DNA of 64,000 nucleotides from positions 9,610,001 through 9,674,000 of the forward strand of contig NC_135157.1 of assembly GCF_050948215.1 (NCBI RefSeq), given 5' to 3'. Under the pieces are notes generated by a model. The model saw only the letters and a program-made list of their open reading frames with translations. It had not been told where the DNA came from and did no database searches. Every line of letters begins with the position of its first letter. Position 1 is the first letter of the stretch. This stretch comes from Halictus rubicundus (lineage: Eukaryota > Arthropoda > Insecta > Hymenoptera > Halictidae). Below, one piece after another: positions 1-12,735 of this stretch. The translations under genes were made by a program, and so were the position numbers.

Positions 1-2430
1 CGGGAACTCGATCGTTCGCCGCGAAATCTCTGTGCCCGACCTTTGTCGCTCACGCGATTAATTTTTCAGCGTCGTGCTCGTCGAGGCCGCGATTACTTAA
101 CGCGCCGACGTGGTGGTCACGCGAGGAAAATCATTTTTCGTTTTGTCACAGCAGATCGAACATCGGCCGGACACGTCGATCCATTACGTTGTCGCGACAT
201 ATTTTAATTTTTCGCGCTCTGGCGACTGATTGGCAATTTTTGCATACTTCAATGCCTTGAACGTTAGCCTGCAAACCGTTCTCCTTAGTCGCCCCCAATG
301 TTTTGTAAAAAATTATAATTCTTAATGGAAAATGATCGATTTTCAATTTGAGATACGTTTTAGACATGAAGTCTTTGATTTCTCTGATTGTAGACACCGT
401 GAAACCGTTTCTCATTTTGATTTCCCTTTAATTGAGTTGTAGTTAATATTTTCTGAGCTGTAGCAAGCAAAACTACAAGTATCTTCTGCTGTAAATGATT
501 CTCTCAAAGCCAACAATATATTTCGTTAGACCCTCTCTGACATTCAGGTTTAAAGAGTGAAACAACCGAAAACATTTTCTGATATTTTTCAGTTCATTTT
601 GAAAATTGAGTGGTCGAGTAAGTTTACCTGTAAAATGAGACTAGGGCAACATTATCGATCCTCGGCTACCTCCACGGAAGAAACGAGTCGCGATCCCTTC
701 CGCATCTTCCTCTCTTAATCGGGGAAAACCGGAAGATAATGCCGTGGTTCCCCGAGCCGTGAAATTTCCCGCGATAACTGAAATTGATTCGATTTAACTC
801 GTTACGGGGCTGAATTAGATTACCAAGTTTTTTAATTTCGTCCTCCCCCCGATGCTGCCGCGTTGTTTGTTGGACGAAGTTTACCATTTCGAATATTTTT
901 CCGCGGTTTCGAAATTACCGGAAGTTCTCAGGTGGGGAATTTTAGGATCAGATACGAGATAATGGAAATGTTTGCGTTCCGAGCACCGCCGGCGTCGGGT
1001 CCAGGTTTGCACGCCGAGATTACTTTTAGTTTGTTGGTCAACTGCAAGACAATCGTCAGTATTAATTGAGCTGCTCATTCGCCAAATCGATGAACTCCGT
1101 AAAACAATCCAAAAGGAGTTGATCAAATAATGCGCACGGAACAGAAAACAATTATTGTTATTTAGTGGTATCAGAGAAACTGTGCAAGCAAAGCCTTATT
1201 ATTAAACCAGTTTATTTAAGAATATTGTACAAAACTACCTTTACAACCTCAATAATTATGGACGAAGATATGTACTTGAAGAAATTAATAATTATCTACT
1301 ATTTTTATTTGACTCCTGTTCATTTTAAAGGACGCAAACAATTTTTGCTTATGATACAATGGAACGAACTACGCCGCGGGAGGCCGCAACAGTTAATGCC
1401 CTCGTTATGCACAATCTTTCTTGCAGTTCCTTAATAATCTGTTGCATCCAGACGCGAAATAAAATGGCCGGAGCGTTCTGCGGATGCATTTTTCAAATCG
1501 AAAGGTGCTTTTTCACGGAGGGGACGTGGAGGAATTTTACTAGCAGGCCGGCTCCGGTAAATCAGTCACCGGTGACCAATTCACGATCCCCGAGTTAATG
1601 CTTCCCCACGCATGCCTCGTACCGAGAGCGTATGCGTTGCTTATCGTCCTCGACTTCCATCGAACTACTACATCATGCAAATTGAGCAATTCCGTCCGTG
1701 GTTTATACGCCGATTATTCGCAGTAAACGTCTCTCGACGTTCCGTAACGACCGCAGGCTAGGCTGCGCCGCTTCTGGCCGGGGAGAGGGAGCAAAAAAAG
1801 AAAATGGCTCGCGTTCAAAAACAGCAAAGAGAGACCGATCAAATGAGCGATCGAAACTTCGGTAACAGTTTCATTGCGTCTCAGAGCGCTGACGTCCATT
1901 CGCCACCCTGAAAGATTCGTGTTCGAACTATTTCTCGCACTTTCAAAATATTTCTGGGAAGACGAATATATGTTCGTCACGGTTTTTCACGAGAAAACCA
2001 GGAGAACAAGGTTCACAAGCCAAAATCGAATTAACTTCACTCTTTCAATCTTACAAGATTTTGTTGCCAAAGCACTAAAATCCGTAACCTAATGAAATAA
2101 TTGAAGTCTTAAAAAGAATGGCCAAATAAGACCCTAACTCTAGCCGAACTGCTAGGTCCTCGATGTAAAACACAGGATCACACACATCCCCTTTTAATCG
2201 AAAAATCAGGTCACACAAGTGCGAAACCTGGAAGAGAATAAAGGTCGAAGTGCAATTTTGCGAGGCGGGGGGAAGCTTGCCTTTGAACCTCAACGGCCAG
2301 GAACAAATTTGTCCGAGCACAATAATAACAATTAGACGCGTTGGGAGCTCGTTATGCCACGGCAAAGGAGATTAAACTAAATCTCGGCTCCTCGGTTGCT
2401 GGAGACGGCAATATCAACAGGCAACTTGTT
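1..2430. other. Unique non-coding DNA, no gene recognised
   Basis: No reading frame here exceeds 96 codons, frames overlap on both strands, and none resembles a known protein. Composition alternates between AT-rich blocks (about 420-660 and 1140-1350) and more GC-rich blocks (about 1-150, 1360-1800). No tRNA-like B box, long repeat or array was found. It is best read as intergenic or intronic sequence; short regulatory elements cannot be excluded by eye. Confidence 0.6.
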
Positions 2431-2442
2431 CGTAGCTTCCAT

Positions 2443-2516
2443 CCTCTCTCTGTCTCTCTCCCTCTCTCTCCCTCTTCGTTCCATCTCAGTCTCTCATGCT
2501 CTCCTCCCGCTCTCCC
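2443..2516. repeat. CT-rich imperfect microsatellite
   Basis: Interrupted CT dinucleotides, densest at 2443-2476 and decaying to mixed pyrimidines by 2516. It makes overlapping frames look artificially open, including a 190-codon plus-strand frame (2396-2968) that starts with a Ser-Leu run. Confidence 0.9.
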
Positions 2517-3930
2517 AGGTAGCCATCCGTTCTCTTCGTCTGGCCGTCTGCTCGTTACCTAAGCACCAACAAATGGCTCTTCCTTCCTTTCGGCTCCAAG
2601 GTTGTTCCAGGTCGACAGCCGTGTTTACACACAGCGGACGCGGAGGCAACGCGTGTTCTTCGTCGACACGGTTTTCGTTCTTCCAGGGACAATGGCCATT
2701 CAGAAGCGTGGAAAAGCCATCGGGTTGGGTCAACTCTCCTGCAAATATTCCTTTGGACCGTCTTCTGGACACCTTCGAGTCTCGAAGGTCACGGAATCTC
2801 GCGTGTCGCGCTTACAGTCTGCGGACTCTGCTACCGGAAGTCGTGTGGTCGAAGAAGAGGCGATTTCTCGTGACGAAATCGATCTATGAGCCTGGTTGTT
2901 GCTCCGAGAAGGCATCCAACCCTTTCATGTACTCAGGAAAAGAGTCTGAACGTCAAGACATTTATTGAGCCATTCCTTTTAATGTTCTTTTACTGGCTTT
3001 GTTCAAAAGGAATATGTCTGCCCCCCACCCTCTGAAGTAAATGATTGGCCTCTGTGTCCATAAGGAAATGATTCAAACGTTAAAAAGATCATCTTTGTCC
3101 TTTGTGAGACAAGTAATTAACACTCACGTACATAAAAAAGTATGCTGCATGTCAGAAATTTTGTGAAGTCATCTTTTTAATATTTTTTTACTAAGCTTCC
3201 TTAGCAGGAACACATTTAACCTTGGTGTAATAAATAATTAATCTAGAAGCACATACTGAGTCCATGGGACTCAGGAAAAGTGTTATACTTTCATCTCCTT
3301 AAGAATATGCAGTAATACAAAATTTCTTGTGGTTTGATAAGACCATTGTTTATTATTTCGAACAATTATTAGCTATTGACCAGTCAGGCCATTCTCCTCG
3401 TGTGAATCCATTGGTTGGGATAGATCAGGCGTTTCTCGAACATTGCCGGTCAGATTGTTGATTCCGTGAACCAACGAGGCGCTATTTCTGCCAGTAGTTT
3501 TTCCCTGATAAAGAAGCGAGACTCGAGGACTTCGACTTTCGCGCTCGCGTGACACCGATGCCTGACTGACATAACGCGACCGTCCCATTTCCAACCGATT
3601 ATGCAACGTTTGTTTACGCTGCGCGGAGGCATGAACTGGTCGCGTGCTTCTGCTGCAATCCGATTGCATTTGTCGAACCAGACGAAAAGAGAAACAAAGA
3701 GGGCGAGAAGAGGATGATAGAACGAACGATACCGTTGTCATCGGGATCAATACGTTGCCAGCTGAGCGATACGAGGCCGCGGAAAGTTGAGATTGCTCGA
3801 ATTTTTCCGCGGCCACGCACCGGCCGACCTTCTGCTCAGTGGAAAATCGATTTCCATGGAATTCCTATCGTAATCGATCGAGGAAAATTCACGGGTTTTA
3901 CCCGTCGGACCTCGCGACGATAAATATTTA
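2517..3930. other. Unique non-coding DNA, nothing recognised
   Basis: A GC-richer part (2520-2890) is followed by AT-rich sequence to about 3400 and mixed sequence beyond. Frames on both strands overlap and show no family resemblance. The 147-codon minus-strand frame at 3373-3816 has three other open frames across it and a low-complexity Ser/Arg composition, so I do not call it a gene. Confidence 0.55.
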
Positions 3931-3932
3931 CT

Positions 3933-4094
3933 CTCTTTGACCAACTGCAAGAAAGTTGCACTGGAAAACCAAACATTCTCCGTCGCGTCGTAGATAATGA
4001 CTGAGAATCGTTGCTCTTTGACAAGTTGAGTGAAAAATTACACTTGGAAACTAAACATTTTGCTCTGATGGTGATTAAAATTTGTTCCGAGAAC
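3933..4094. repeat. Two-copy tandem duplication, about 81 bp
   Basis: CTCTTTGAC at 3933 recurs at 4014. Shared landmarks follow in the same order: a GAAA..TTGCACTGGAAA-like stretch, then AAACATT (3971 and 4053). The spacing of 81-82 bp holds across the unit, so this is one tandem duplication that has since diverged substantially. No coding function is apparent. Confidence 0.7.
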
Positions 4095-4263
4095 GCAGAA
4101 ACTGTTGACGTAGGACAGTTACGAAGCAATTTTTTAGAGTTTTTTCTTTTTGGAGCGCTAATCAGCTCGTAGCAGCAATCATTAATTATTCCGTATGACT
4201 TGCTGTAGATTACTTACTTGTAGATTATAGTGTTTGTGATAACTCCTTTCCGCATCGCGGCGT

Positions 4264-4900
4264 ATTGCTTCAAAAAATCTCGCGCCACTGTTCAATGCTG
4301 CCAAAATTTGCGTATTACTGTAAATAGTTCCAACATGTTCATACTTATTATAGGATTGCGCGAATTTTAGCTCTCATTTAGCTACGCTCCCAAAATTCGT
4401 GCATTAGTGCAAAAATTTTGAGAACATGTACAGAGAGACGCATCAATTTTTGGACCATTTTACAGCTACATAAACATTTTGGAATCATTGCTTAACTGTT
4501 GGGAATAGCGAGCAATGACGCGCGAATTTTAGTTTGCTACCATTTAGCTGTGCTCCCAAAATTGGTGCATAGTAATGCAAGAATTTTGGGGAATTGCGCA
4601 ACGATGCAGACATTTTTGGGCCAATGCACAATGCCGTGGAAATTGTACAATGGTGCGAAAATTTTTTGGGCATCGAGCAGTAATGCGCGAATTTTATCAT
4701 GCCCCGATTCAGCTATGGATAAAAAATTCTCACACTACCGTGGATTGCTCCCAAAATTTCCGCACCACTGCGCGATAGTTTACAAACTTTCACATGACTG
4801 TGGTCCGAAAAATTTCTGCATCACCGTGCATCCAAAAATTTCCACGCCACTGTGCCATGTTCCCAAAAATTTGCGCGCTACCGCGTAACACGGCATTTTT
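4264..4900. repeat. Degenerate short-unit array with units in both orientations
   Basis: A core close to CCCAAAATTTGCGC, followed by a spacer such as ACTACTGT or CACTGTGC, recurs roughly every 25-40 bp. Forward examples lie near 4290, 4387, 4555, 4751, 4827 and 4861. Reverse-complement units (GCGCGAATTTT or GTGCGAAAATTTTTTGGG) lie near 4353, 4520, 4650 and 4687. Forward and reverse units are interspersed, so the array could form many small stem-loops. Overlapping frames of 100-160 codons are by-products of the periodicity. The unit is not one I recognise. Confidence 0.75.
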
Positions 4901-6465
4901 CTTGAATAAAACGGGAAAAAGAGGCGATATTTTCACCGGATCCTCCAGTGTAGCATTCGAACACACCCAACAGCCTATCTTGTCTCTTTCCTGTTCTTTC
5001 ATCGAGAGGGGGAGTGTCGGTGCAGCAGCATCCTCGGGAAAACCAGTCTGGCACAATGCAGCCGGTCGCAGCATCGGGAAAAACGTGTCTCGGTGAGATC
5101 GAGAGCGTTGCTGGAAACACGGCAGCAAGAAGATAATATTTATCTTGAACGTCAAACAACGGAGTGCCTCGCCGCTCGGGGAGAACGAGCTCTGGCCGCG
5201 ATAAGCTGAAAATAATAGGAAACACGCATGCCGTATCCCGAGGGGAAGGACGCCGCGCTGCGACACGGCCACAAAGTTGCATTAACGGTCCCCGGTACCG
5301 TTTCAACTCGCGGCTACCTCTTATCGACAACAGAACGCCATCGCAATACCCGGCCGTCGCGGCAATTAAAATTCAAATTGAAATTGCACCGCGTGCTTTT
5401 TCTACATCGTCGGGGCTCCTCCGATCCTCCTCCTCGAAGAGCAACCCCCATTTACTTGCTCCCCCGCGACCCTGTATTTTGGGAATTTCTTTCGCGATAA
5501 CGAAATAAATTCTCTGCTACCGCGTGCAATTCTTCGCAGAGAAGTAGATACTGTATTTTTGTACGGTGTATCAGACATTTTCTACTCTGAGAGGGAATAT
5601 CAAGAAAACATGTCGCACGTATGAAGGCTAATAAATTCTACGTTGCAAAATTGCAACGAGATATCAAGTAAAAAGCGATTGATTTATGTTGAGATTTGAG
5701 GGGGGAAATCTTGCGTAGAGAATTTCTTGTCGATTTTCTTCCGTTTCAGTGAATAAATTTGCATACCGGTATGCGATCTTTCAAATTGCTCGCAGCTTTT
5801 GATATCGTGCATATTAATGTTGCATAAATGACTTCCGACAAAGCCGACGAAAGGAAATATAAAATTTCCATTAAAATAAATAGTAATCCGGTTAAACACG
5901 GAGCAAGGCCCGTTTATATCTTTATAGAGGTGTTGTTGATTGGCGCAAGAGTCGTGCGATTTTCGAAATGTGGACTTTCTTACCAGATTCCTGCGCCACG
6001 ATCTTATCTGTCAGCTAACACGTGCAACTCGTTTTAATTTAAATCCGCCGGTAAGTGAGGTGGGCGTTAATCAGACTGCCGCGCTGGCACGAAATTCCTT
6101 AAAGACTATCGCCGTCGGCGTGTATGGAAGCAAAATATTAGGAGTCCTTAAATGGGTCAGGCAAGATAACTCCGCTCGCGCGACGCGTCGCCTCGCGTCG
6201 CGTCGGTTCTTATCAGTTACGTGGAAATTGAAGTCTGTCTTTCACCGGGTTTCCCTGGGGCGGGCTGCCGTGAATAGAACGTAAGAACTGTGCCGCGATA
6301 AGCTGGAAACGATAGTGCGGCACACGTTTCCACGTACACATACCGGTCGTACACGCCGTATAGTTCCATAGTCGTTGGGAATATGCTGGTTATACTCGTT
6401 GTACGCGCCATCTTGTTTCGCGAAGTCCATATTTCCTCGGCGTAATTAGACGTTCCGCGGATAGA
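4901..6465. other. Unique non-coding DNA
   Basis: Mixed composition with no credible gene. Frames up to 150-160 codons at 4790-5330 overlap on opposite strands and resemble nothing known. A short block around GCCGCGATAAGCTG (near 5197) recurs imperfectly near 6292; that pair is treated as a separate finding. Confidence 0.5.
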
Positions 6466-6467
6466 CG

Positions 6468-6470
<3 letters not shown>

Positions 6471-6511
<41 letters not shown>

Positions 6512-6532
6512 CTCTCTTTCCCTCTCTTTCTC
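6471..6532. repeat. (CT)n microsatellite
   Basis: An uninterrupted CT run at 6471-6507 (about 18 units) is followed by interrupted CT/CCT sequence to about 6532. Uninterrupted dinucleotides of this length are usually length-polymorphic, so this is a likely marker locus. Confidence 0.97.
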
Positions 6533-6534
6533 GG

Positions 6535-8825
6535 TTGGTATATACACTTTTGATCTCGCTGGGGGAGAGTTTCTTTGTGACGTTTCTACGAGCAAGCAGA
6601 TCTGTCTTGCCGGTAAATAAATGGACCGTGGAAATGTCAGGAGAAACGTGAATTCCGCGCGGTCGAGATAGACCGTCGACGTTCTACTTCTTGCGGAGCT
6701 GATTAGCCGCGAACCTTTTGCACAGTCTATGAATAAAACGAATAAAATGCAAATCTTTGTATTTCTTTCGCGTTCACAGTTTCAGGCTTCTTGGCCGAAA
6801 CTTACGATCCTGATAGACGGAAATTTTACTTCAATTTTCGCTGATCAAGATCACTTCAAAGGGCATTTTATTATACGAAGCTGAATGTAAGCGAGAGACA
6901 GATATATTTGGATTAGTCTTCATTTCTTCATTCGAAATACTAGCAACGTTATCAATGGTATACATTGATTATGAATGTTACGACTAAAATGAATAGGTAC
7001 ACTATGTTCCTAAATTAATAATTTGCAACTGTGAAGACAGAAGAATTCAAGAATATTACTACACAATTTGGGCTTGTTAAAATGATTGAATGAGGAAGTA
7101 CATTCTGTACTCCTGACAGTATCATGTCAAATAACCGAAAAAGTATATACTGGTACGAAAAAAAAGAACGCCTCCGAAGTTTCTTAGAAAAAATTGTACA
7201 AAGTGCAAAGAATCCTGAAACTTTCCAACCCTCGTGCGCTCCTTGAAAATAGTTGCACAGAAGATCGTCCAGGAATTTTCACCCCGTGTACACTTCAATT
7301 CTACCAACTAGATAATATTCGTAATCATACGTTTTAATCAAGTACATCGAATTACAACATAATCATGCAAGAATAAAAGATTTACCGGTATCTAAAGTAT
7401 AATAAGGGATGCAGGAGGGTACAAACACCGAGAGCCCCCATCCTTTCTTCCCACGCTGAAAAACATCGAACGAACCTCGGCATGTCCATAATATTTCTCA
7501 TCCCCAATCATCTTCGAATCTCGCAAAGCTCCTTATCCCCATCCCGAGGCCCCATAAGATTAGGAGGAATCATCCCAGAAGCCGGCGTCAACAGCGTCTG
7601 CTGAAAAACGAGGTTCTCGGCATCGACTAGGATCCACGGGGGCCAGAGAATTTATACTCGGTTATTACCCTAATCACCGTAGAGCAGCGTTCGGCGTCGA
7701 CGTTGGTCGGAAGTGGTCCATTGTTGTCAGAGTCCTCGACGATGCAGATTAGGGGGCTCTCGCGGGCCGATAAGCCGTCCGATAATACGTTTTCTATTGC
7801 GGAGTAACGCAAAGGCGTTATCCGAAAGTTGAAGGACGGAAGCGAGAGGTCGTTCTGTCTCCGGGCAGGATGAAACGTGACCGGTCACCGATCAACCGAG
7901 ATACCGTCTCCCGGCCTCGAATCAGGATTTCTTCCAGGGGATATCCCTGCTGGGCTTCTTATCGGCGTGCATCTTCATCCGCTCGTCCGGAGCTTTTGAA
8001 ACCGGAGGCCGCATCCGAGGGTTCATCTCCATTCAGCGAAACACGCGATACAGTTTCCCTTTGGAGGACCCGGGGAAGGTGGATCGAATTGTCCTCGGCT
8101 TCGACCGAGACTTCCTGCCCGATGACGCTACGTACAAAGTGACTTTTAGGACTCGCCATCGGCGCCTCACCCCGAACCATCGTCTCCCTTTCTCTGGGCT
8201 TTGAAGAATCGCTGGGAGATGTAAGACTGACGATTCTAGTCGGTCGCGATAAGAAATGTATTTGTTTAATTAGATTGCTGGTTGGAGAAGAGCTGTTTGC
8301 TCTGGCTGGCTTGGGTGAAGGTGAGGTTGCTGAGGAAGGGATCTTCTGGTTCGATTTGGACCATGTAGAAGTGTTCATTTTTTCTTGGTTGAACCTCCCG
8401 ATTCTGATAGACTGATGGACAGATTTTTAAAGGAAGTTTTTTCATTTTTTGGTAATCGTGGCACAAGAAATTCCAGTTTGAACAATTGACAGATAGTCCT
8501 TATTGTATGCGAACGTTTTGATCTATTTTCCCTTGATTATTTAAAATAAGATGATATATAAGAAGGGTTTTTGGTTAACGATAAATCAGTTTAAAAGTTA
8601 CGAATTTTATCGATTGATTGCAGAGTGTTTCTTGATTTGGTGTGTCTACTTCTTGCATTTCAATTTTTGGGCATCCTTTTGATCACATAATACAGCAGAC
8701 GTTATAATTTGCAAGGGCACATAAACAGAACATTTCATGTAAACTGGACGAAAGTAGTATGAGCTATAAGGAAATGATAAATACACAGAATTTCATTTTA
8801 ATAATATCAGAATATTTTCTGCCTT
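6535..8825. other. Unique non-coding DNA, nothing recognised
   Basis: AT-rich at 6720-7400 and GC-richer at 7430-8250. Frames do not exceed 139 codons; the longest (7959-8378, minus) is Ser/Pro-rich, overlaps another frame on the opposite strand and lacks any domain. No repeat of note. Confidence 0.55.
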
Positions 8826-8830
8826 TCCGG

Positions 8831-9385
8831 GGAATTTGTACAATTGCAGAAACTGTCTCCAGTTAAAATAGCGCAGGTTCAGTATAATCCTGAAACATTC
8901 CTGTTCCACATCCTAAAATACGTGCCACTATCTTTGGCTCTGTAGAATCGTAGAAATTGTCTGCGCTCGAAATAGCGAGGGTTGAAATACGTGCGACTAC
9001 TTTTAGCAAATTTGTACAATTGTAGAAATTGTGCGCAGTTGTAAAAGTACCATCTACTTCACTTCTGCTTAACTATTCTGAACTGGTGAACGGTCAACCG
9101 AATGTCGTGTTCTACATACTGAAATACGTAGTATTATTTGCAAACTTGTAAAATTGTACGACTTGTCTATAGTTTCATGAGTTACTAAATTGTTAGGAAG
9201 TTGTTTTGAATTGATAGATGTTCAATTCGATATTGTATTGTATGTCCCAAAATATGTGCTGCTAATTCGAGAACATTTATAAAGATAGAAATTGTCTTCA
9301 GTTACAACTATCCTAGGTTGTTAGGTATACAATTCAATTTTGTATTCCTCGTCCTAAAACGTGTGCTATCAATTCTAGCAATATT
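8831..9385 (+). repeat. Decayed tandem array, about five to six units
   Basis: Units begin with a stretch like AATTTGTACAATTGTAGAAA, then TTGTCT..CAGTT, and end with CCTAAAATACGTGCCACTA-like sequence. Starts lie near 8831, 8941, 9005, 9140, 9269 and 9373, giving a period of about 105-135 bp with one short unit (8941-9004). Divergence between units is high but the order of landmarks is preserved, which indicates an old tandem amplification. No coding frame is maintained. Confidence 0.75.
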
Positions 9386-9864
9386 CTATCAGTTCAACCA
9401 TTACCAAAGTATTAATAGCTGCTCGATTGGAAAAGGCAGAAAGAATTCGATCACAACTAGAGGTTTCCATGGAAATTGCTATACCGAGATCTAAACAGCC
9501 TCGATCACGCAGTTGTCAGAAACACTCTCCCCGGGTCCCAGGTCCAAGGTTAAAAAAATCGCATTGGCCCCCATTCGGAATGAACTATGTCCCATGCTCA
9601 TATATCTCATTTCGATCGCCATCCTGCCTTTGACCCTCTGTCCGCTAGCATGTGTCGGTAAATAATTTCAGGCCGTTCCGGATCTCTATGATCAGCATTG
9701 AGCCTGTTTCGAGATGGATACGCTCGATTCGAACGGATTACCGTCGCGTTCCCGGCAGTTTCCATTAACGTGCGGACTCGGTGTCTCCTTGTTCCGAGGG
9801 TGACCGGAGAAAAATCGAGGGAACAGAGGGTAAAAAAAGAACCTAGATTACCCTTACTCAGAAG
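9386..9864. other. Unique non-coding DNA
   Basis: Mixed sequence between a decayed array and a GA microsatellite. The overlapping frames at 9427-9972 owe their length to the adjoining GA tract. Nothing else was found. Confidence 0.5.
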
Positions 9865-9870
9865 GAGAGA

Positions 9871-9939
<69 letters not shown>
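9865..9939. repeat. (GA)n microsatellite, longest in the window
   Basis: GA dinucleotides with one GAGG interruption near 9871-9875, then uninterrupted to 9939, about 32 perfect units. It is purine-only on the plus strand and so capable of triplex (H-DNA) formation. Reading through it yields false Arg-Glu or Ser-Leu proteins. Confidence 0.97.
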
Positions 9940-9943
<4 letters not shown>

Positions 9944-9944
9944 A

Positions 9945-12660
9945 CAGCCGTTTGAAACGCCAGTCGATTCAATTCAGATCGGAATCGCGAGCCGTGCGTT
10001 GATACAAGAGGGTCACCGCGTTGCGTCGCATGGAATGGCCCATTATTTCGGCGGGGAATCGGCAGAATCCTTCGGGATTAGGGCTAGATGAACACCGATG
10101 GCACCGTGATCCCTGTCGAATCTGCGGCTACGCTTACGCTGCCGATTGGGATCACTATCCTCCACCACGAGACGCTTCTCACCGCGTTACACCTAGCTCG
10201 ATGAGACCGCGGTGGCTTGACCCTCGATGACTTCCGGTCCCCACTTGCGTCCCCAGAATCTACGAGCTTACTTCCCGGTAAAATCACATTAATCACGTAG
10301 CGTTGCACGATCCGTTCATCTGTCAATTGATTTTACCTATTTTACCTAGTTTTCTTGCCCCCATAAAAACCGTCGATTAATAGCACAAGGTTCAGGCATC
10401 CCTGGGCACCATGACTCCGAATTTCCACCATCGGGCGCTGTCAATGACCAGTTTCCTGTCGGAAAGTAGTCCCCCGGCAGCCGACAAAGGCCGGTCAGCG
10501 GCCGTTCGACGGTGCATCGCCGTTGTTTCGGTTGCGCGAAGGTTTTTCGTTGCGCAAACAGCCCGGTCGTGTAAACAGGGTTCTTGGGTTCGTTCGCAGG
10601 GGCAGGTTCGTCGGGTGGCGGCCCGATCCGTACCGGTCAGGGGCTGTTTGCACGGGCGAACCCCGAAGCTGAGGGTGGCCCTGGTACACAAAGGTGTCGA
10701 GTGACCGATAGGAACCGGCGCGAGATCAAAGCTCGTTACGACGCAGCCCGAATGCTGGCCTAGGAGGGAAGAGGGCTACAGTACAAGCGCGGCCTCTCTG
10801 CGAGATTGTGTTCCACGGGGGAGGAACGCCGCGTATCTGGCTTGTCCAGGCCCGGTGACGGGGTCACCAGATACCCCCTAACCGACCCCCTACAAGCTGC
10901 AATCTTCGATCGTACATTGACGCCGGTGGCTCGAGTCTCCCGAGAGTCTTTGCATTGTTTCCGTCCTCGTCGGACCGTTTTCCCAAGAAGAAATCGAATC
11001 TCCGCCGAGAAATAATACCGCCCCGGGCCTGGATACTTGCACTGGGTCAGGGAAATTAGGGTTACGTTGAACTCGGTGTCTGGGGCGATCGGGATCAGCC
11101 GAAACCAAGGGTTCCATTCACAGTTCTTATTATACCAGGCAGTCAGCTTCAAGTTCAAGTCTTGAAGAGATATTCTGGTTTTGTGCTTTCAAGAAATTAA
11201 TTTTTCTGGGGTTTTTTAAGTCGGTTTTTATGGGATTCGAAGAGCTTCCTACGGAATTTATTTTATTTCACGGAAGGATACAAAATTGTTTAGACAGAGA
11301 GTAGTATACAGACCTGTGACGTTACCGTGCCGTTATCGTTAAATCTGAATTTTTGTATATACTGTATGCTTTGCATTAGTAGGGTTAGGATTGGCGCATA
11401 GCGGTTGTAGGGCCGAAGACGTTGATGTTCGCTCGAGACGACGAATGACGCGGTTCTTAGCCAGGTCGAGCATGTGGTAACTGTCTCCGGGAATGTTTGA
11501 TTGTGACAGGGTAATGGTGATCGAGCGGCGGATGTAATAATTCAGGCGGTGGGTAACATGGGCGTGTTATGGAGATTAGACACTCGATGAAAGACGTCGA
11601 GTTCGGGGGTTGGAAGCTCGCTCTCGTCATCGAGAGCTCAACAATGCGTGAGGGATGAAGTGTTCTCCTCTCTAGCTCTACCATGAAAATTCCCAATTCT
11701 TCTCCGGGCTCTCTATCAAATTTAAACTCGATGAAAAATGATTCCCAAGATGCTCTTTAAGTCCGGTGTTTGTCCGAAAATAAAATGCGATTGAAATATC
11801 TTGCCTTGATTGGACGAGCAACGATAACTTATTTCATGATTTTTAGAACATCAGTTTTTGGCGATGCAAGTGGCATTCAATTAGTTTACGGTTGTTTAAT
11901 ATCAGTCTTGGTGACACGAGCGACAATAAATTATTTCGTGAATCTTTTCACGACAAATTATTTGACGCCTACTTTTGCCTAAGAGTGGTACGAGGGACAC
12001 TTGATTGTTTGACAGTGTTTGCCTCACTGAACGCGGTTGTAAAACTTAACCGTGGGTAGCAAGCCTTTAGTAAAAATGAGAAACGAAGTATTTGAATTTT
12101 ATGAATTGTGTTTTATGCAAGTCGAGGAATCAGCATTTCCACTGGCTCAACGACGCTTTATCACAAGATCATATTCGAACCGTCAGATTCCAAACTTAAA
12201 TCTCCCGTGGCCGCACCCAACGTCTCCGTTCGATCGTCACCGATCAAAACATCGTTAAATCGGCGACAGTAGACGAACCCGAAGAAAATGGGTCTCGCAG
12301 ATGCATCGGCGAACGATCCTCGAAGGCGTGGATGCAAAAGGTGGCCGAGGAGGAGCGGATTCCTTAGATTCCCAGCGGCCTCCGCGGAGGCGCTTTCAAG
12401 TATAACGACGTAGCAGGGGCCGGGAATCTCGGCGGAATCGGTTTTAAATCCGAGCCCGGTTTCGTCGGTTAACCGTCGCTCGGTGGACGGTTAAAGGCTC
12501 AGCATCCTTTAAGGGCCTGTTCACAGAAACGAGCCCCGTATCTCCGTCTCCGTCGCGCGACCGTTGGAATCCCTAATTGAAACATTGCCCAAACCCGGTG
12601 GGGTCCAGCGCGAAGCGGCCTCTTCCAGGAATCGACGGTGAAAAAAAGAAATTGCTGGCT
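9945..12660. other. Unique non-coding DNA with one weak repeat trace
   Basis: GC-rich at 10000-11150, then AT-rich to 12250 and GC-rich again at 12280-12600. No frame exceeds 132 codons or resembles a known protein. A weak relative of the GCATAAAATCCGCAG foldback family may lie at 10369-10395 (CATAAAAACCGTCGATTAAT). No other structure was seen. Confidence 0.5.
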
Positions 12661-12670
12661 TCGGACAGGC

Positions 12671-12735
12671 CCTCTCTCGCTCCCTCTCTCGTTCGCTCTC
12701 TCTCTCTCTCTCTCCCTTTCTCTTTCTTGCTCTCT
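12671..12735. repeat. CT-rich microsatellite
   Basis: Interrupted CT repeats, uninterrupted at about 12696-12714. It lies about 90 bp from a GA-rich purine stretch (12823-12860) and about 160 bp from a second CT tract, an arrangement that could pair as an imperfect hairpin. Confidence 0.9.

Noticed and set aside
2396..2968. 190-codon plus-strand frame as a gene
   Set aside because: It begins in a CT microsatellite, has several other frames open across it and resembles no protein family.
4264..4900. CRISPR-like array
   Set aside because: Units are degenerate, in both orientations and without constant spacers, and the DNA is clearly eukaryotic in character.
9607..9972. Ser-Leu or Arg-Glu 'proteins' across dinucleotide tracts (also near 12521-12966, 18021-18532, 20021-20608, 55724-56290, 60564-61066)
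   Set aside because: They are microsatellites translated in frame; openness comes from the GA/CT repeat, not from coding selection.
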